This document shows, piece after piece, positions 34,157 through 34,900 of a stretch of 34,900 nucleotides of DNA. Source of the DNA: Candidatus Tayloriibacteriota bacterium (lineage in GTDB: Bacteria > Patescibacteriota > Minisyncoccia > Phycocordibacterales > PALSA-1337); assembly GCA_903839695.1 (NCBI GenBank), contig CAIMDI010000002.1:1-34900 (forward strand), written 5' to 3'. Position 1 is the first letter of the stretch; every line of letters begins with the position of its first letter. The notes below the pieces were generated by a model. That model saw nothing but the letters and a program-made list of their open reading frames with translations, ran no database searches and was not told the origin of the DNA. Made by a program: the position numbers and the translations under genes.

Positions 34157-34900
34157 TTAAATCTTTAAAACCCCTCTCAGCTCGTCCTCTGGTATTTCTT
34201 TTATACTTTCTATATTTTTTTCTTCAATTTTAATTTCCTTTTTTTCTATCTTTTCTTCTTTTTCAACTTTTTCAACTTTATCAACTTTATCAACCTTATC
34301 AACTTTTTGCTGATTAATTTCAACTGGTTTTTCACTAGCCTTATGAGTAGCTAATATTGAAGCTAAAGCACTTTTTAATTCATTTACTCTTTGCGGTTGT
34401 GCTTCTTTTAAATTATTTCTACTGTTATTTTTTGAAATCAGAGAATTTAAAGAAATTGCAGATTGGGGTTGAGGTTGGGTTTGGGGTTGGATTGGATTTT
34501 GGATTTGAGATTGTATTTGTGGCGGTACTTGAGGCTGTATTTGTGGCTGAGGTTTAAGTTGAGCTGGAGATACAGGTTTCGGTATTATTTGAGGTTTTTG
34601 TATATTTGGAATTTGAGGTTGTGTTTGAGTTTGTGTTTGTGATTGGGGCTGATTTTGTGTTACTGGCTGAGGCTTTTGAACTGCAGGTGCAATAGTAGTT
34701 ACAATTGTAGATACGATTGGATTTGCAGCAACTGGCTGTGTTTTTATTTGGACATGAGTTTGAGCATGAGTTTGAATTTGAGGCTGTGACTGTGACTGAG
34801 TTTGAGTTTGTGTTTTATTTATAGCCTGCGGTGTATTGATTATAGGTTTTATAGCACTTGATGGATTTGTAGGATTAGCAGGATTAGCAGGCATTGCCTT
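34157..34900 (-). CDS. Gln/Pro-rich low-complexity protein, cut by the window edge
   Basis: The minus-strand frame is open to the window edge, so the N-terminus is missing or the gene starts at the ATG at 34894. About 245 residues are visible. Most are Gln, Pro and Thr in alternating QxQx patterns (TQTQTQSQSQPQIQTHAQTH), then a short helix (NELKSALASILATHK), then a charged repeat (VDKVDKVDKVEKVEKEEK). The C-terminus is PEDELRGVLKI. I see no known domain. CPR proteins with a charged repeat ending in a 'PEDELRxxL' tail occur as linkers or C-terminal extensions. The function is unknown. Confidence 0.6.
   Translation of the reverse strand, partial: KAMPANPANPTNPSSAIKPIINTPQAINKTQTQTQSQSQPQIQTHAQTHVQIKTQPVAANPIVSTIVTTIAPAVQKPQPVTQNQPQSQTQTQTQPQIPNIQKPQIIPKPVSPAQLKPQPQIQPQVPPQIQSQIQNPIQPQTQPQPQSAISLNSLISKNNSRNNLKEAQPQRVNELKSALASILATHKASEKPVEINQQKVDKVDKVDKVEKVEKEEKIEKKEIKIEEKNIESIKEIPEDELRGVLKI

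Noticed and set aside
34157-34557. Plus-strand ORF of 66 residues opposite the Gln/Pro-rich gene
   Set aside because: It is an antisense shadow of a low-complexity frame, rich in Val and Gly only because Gln/Pro codons are read backwards.

Overview
The window is AT-rich bacterial DNA with short intergenic gaps. Its gene set resembles a Candidate Phyla Radiation (Patescibacteria, probably Parcubacteria-like) genome. The signs are a secG / family-5 binding protein / RNase J run, a SecA ending in a SEC-C zinc motif, a GroEL without a GGM tail, small coiled-coil proteins with 'KEYFDEHTKQFATKKDLE'-type N-termini, and few visible Shine-Dalgarno sequences. This placement is inferred from gene content; no 16S gene is present. 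Stops are mostly TAA/TAG and no real ORF needs recoded UGA.

Layout. (1) 1-1723 looks like a decayed or partial diversity-generating retroelement (DGR). It has a template-repeat-like, AAC-rich segment ending at a strong terminator, an Avd-type four-helix-bundle gene on the minus strand, and a DGR-type reverse transcriptase on the plus strand that is split by a frameshift at a GA/G-run. (2) 1724-2122 is a gene-free, palindrome-rich stretch ending in tRNA-Ser(GGA). A 19-bp copy of the tRNA 3' end lies 149 bp away and suggests an old integration site. (3) 2150-6283 (minus) holds a TPM-domain protein, LemA, a PsbP-like anchored protein, groEL and groES. (4) 6348-6971 (plus) is an orphan membrane-protein gene with its own consensus promoter, long leader, Shine-Dalgarno sequence and a 28-bp palindromic terminator. 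(5) 6978-17687 is housekeeping: secA, a tiny Lys-rich peptide ORF, murB, gpmI, a DedA-PAP2 fusion, secG, a membrane-anchored solute-binding protein and RNase J. (6) 17695-18267 is a hendecad coiled-coil protein with a fresh 99-bp tandem duplication. (7) 18362-34097 is a surface-glycan region: an MFS protein, a Wzy/WaaL-like polymerase or ligase with TPRs, a Wzx-type flippase, two FkbM methyltransferases, three other methyltransferases, two GT2 enzymes, an exostosin-like transferase, a DUF6492 protein, GDP-mannose 4,6-dehydratase and two GT11 fucosyltransferases. (8) 34157-end is a Gln/Pro-rich protein cut by the window edge.

How the genes fit together. The flippase, polymerase/ligase, sugar-nucleotide enzyme, glycosyltransferases and methyltransferases can together make, modify and export a fucose-containing (or related 6-deoxyhexose) surface polysaccharide. 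The DedA-PAP2 fusion could recycle its undecaprenyl carrier, and MurB feeds peptidoglycan synthesis. SecA and SecG serve protein export.

The most striking genome-wide pattern is that many transcription units start with an extended -10 motif (TGnTAnnnT) placed only 6-10 nt before the start codon. This predicts leaderless or nearly leaderless mRNAs. The orphan gene at 6490 is the clear exception.
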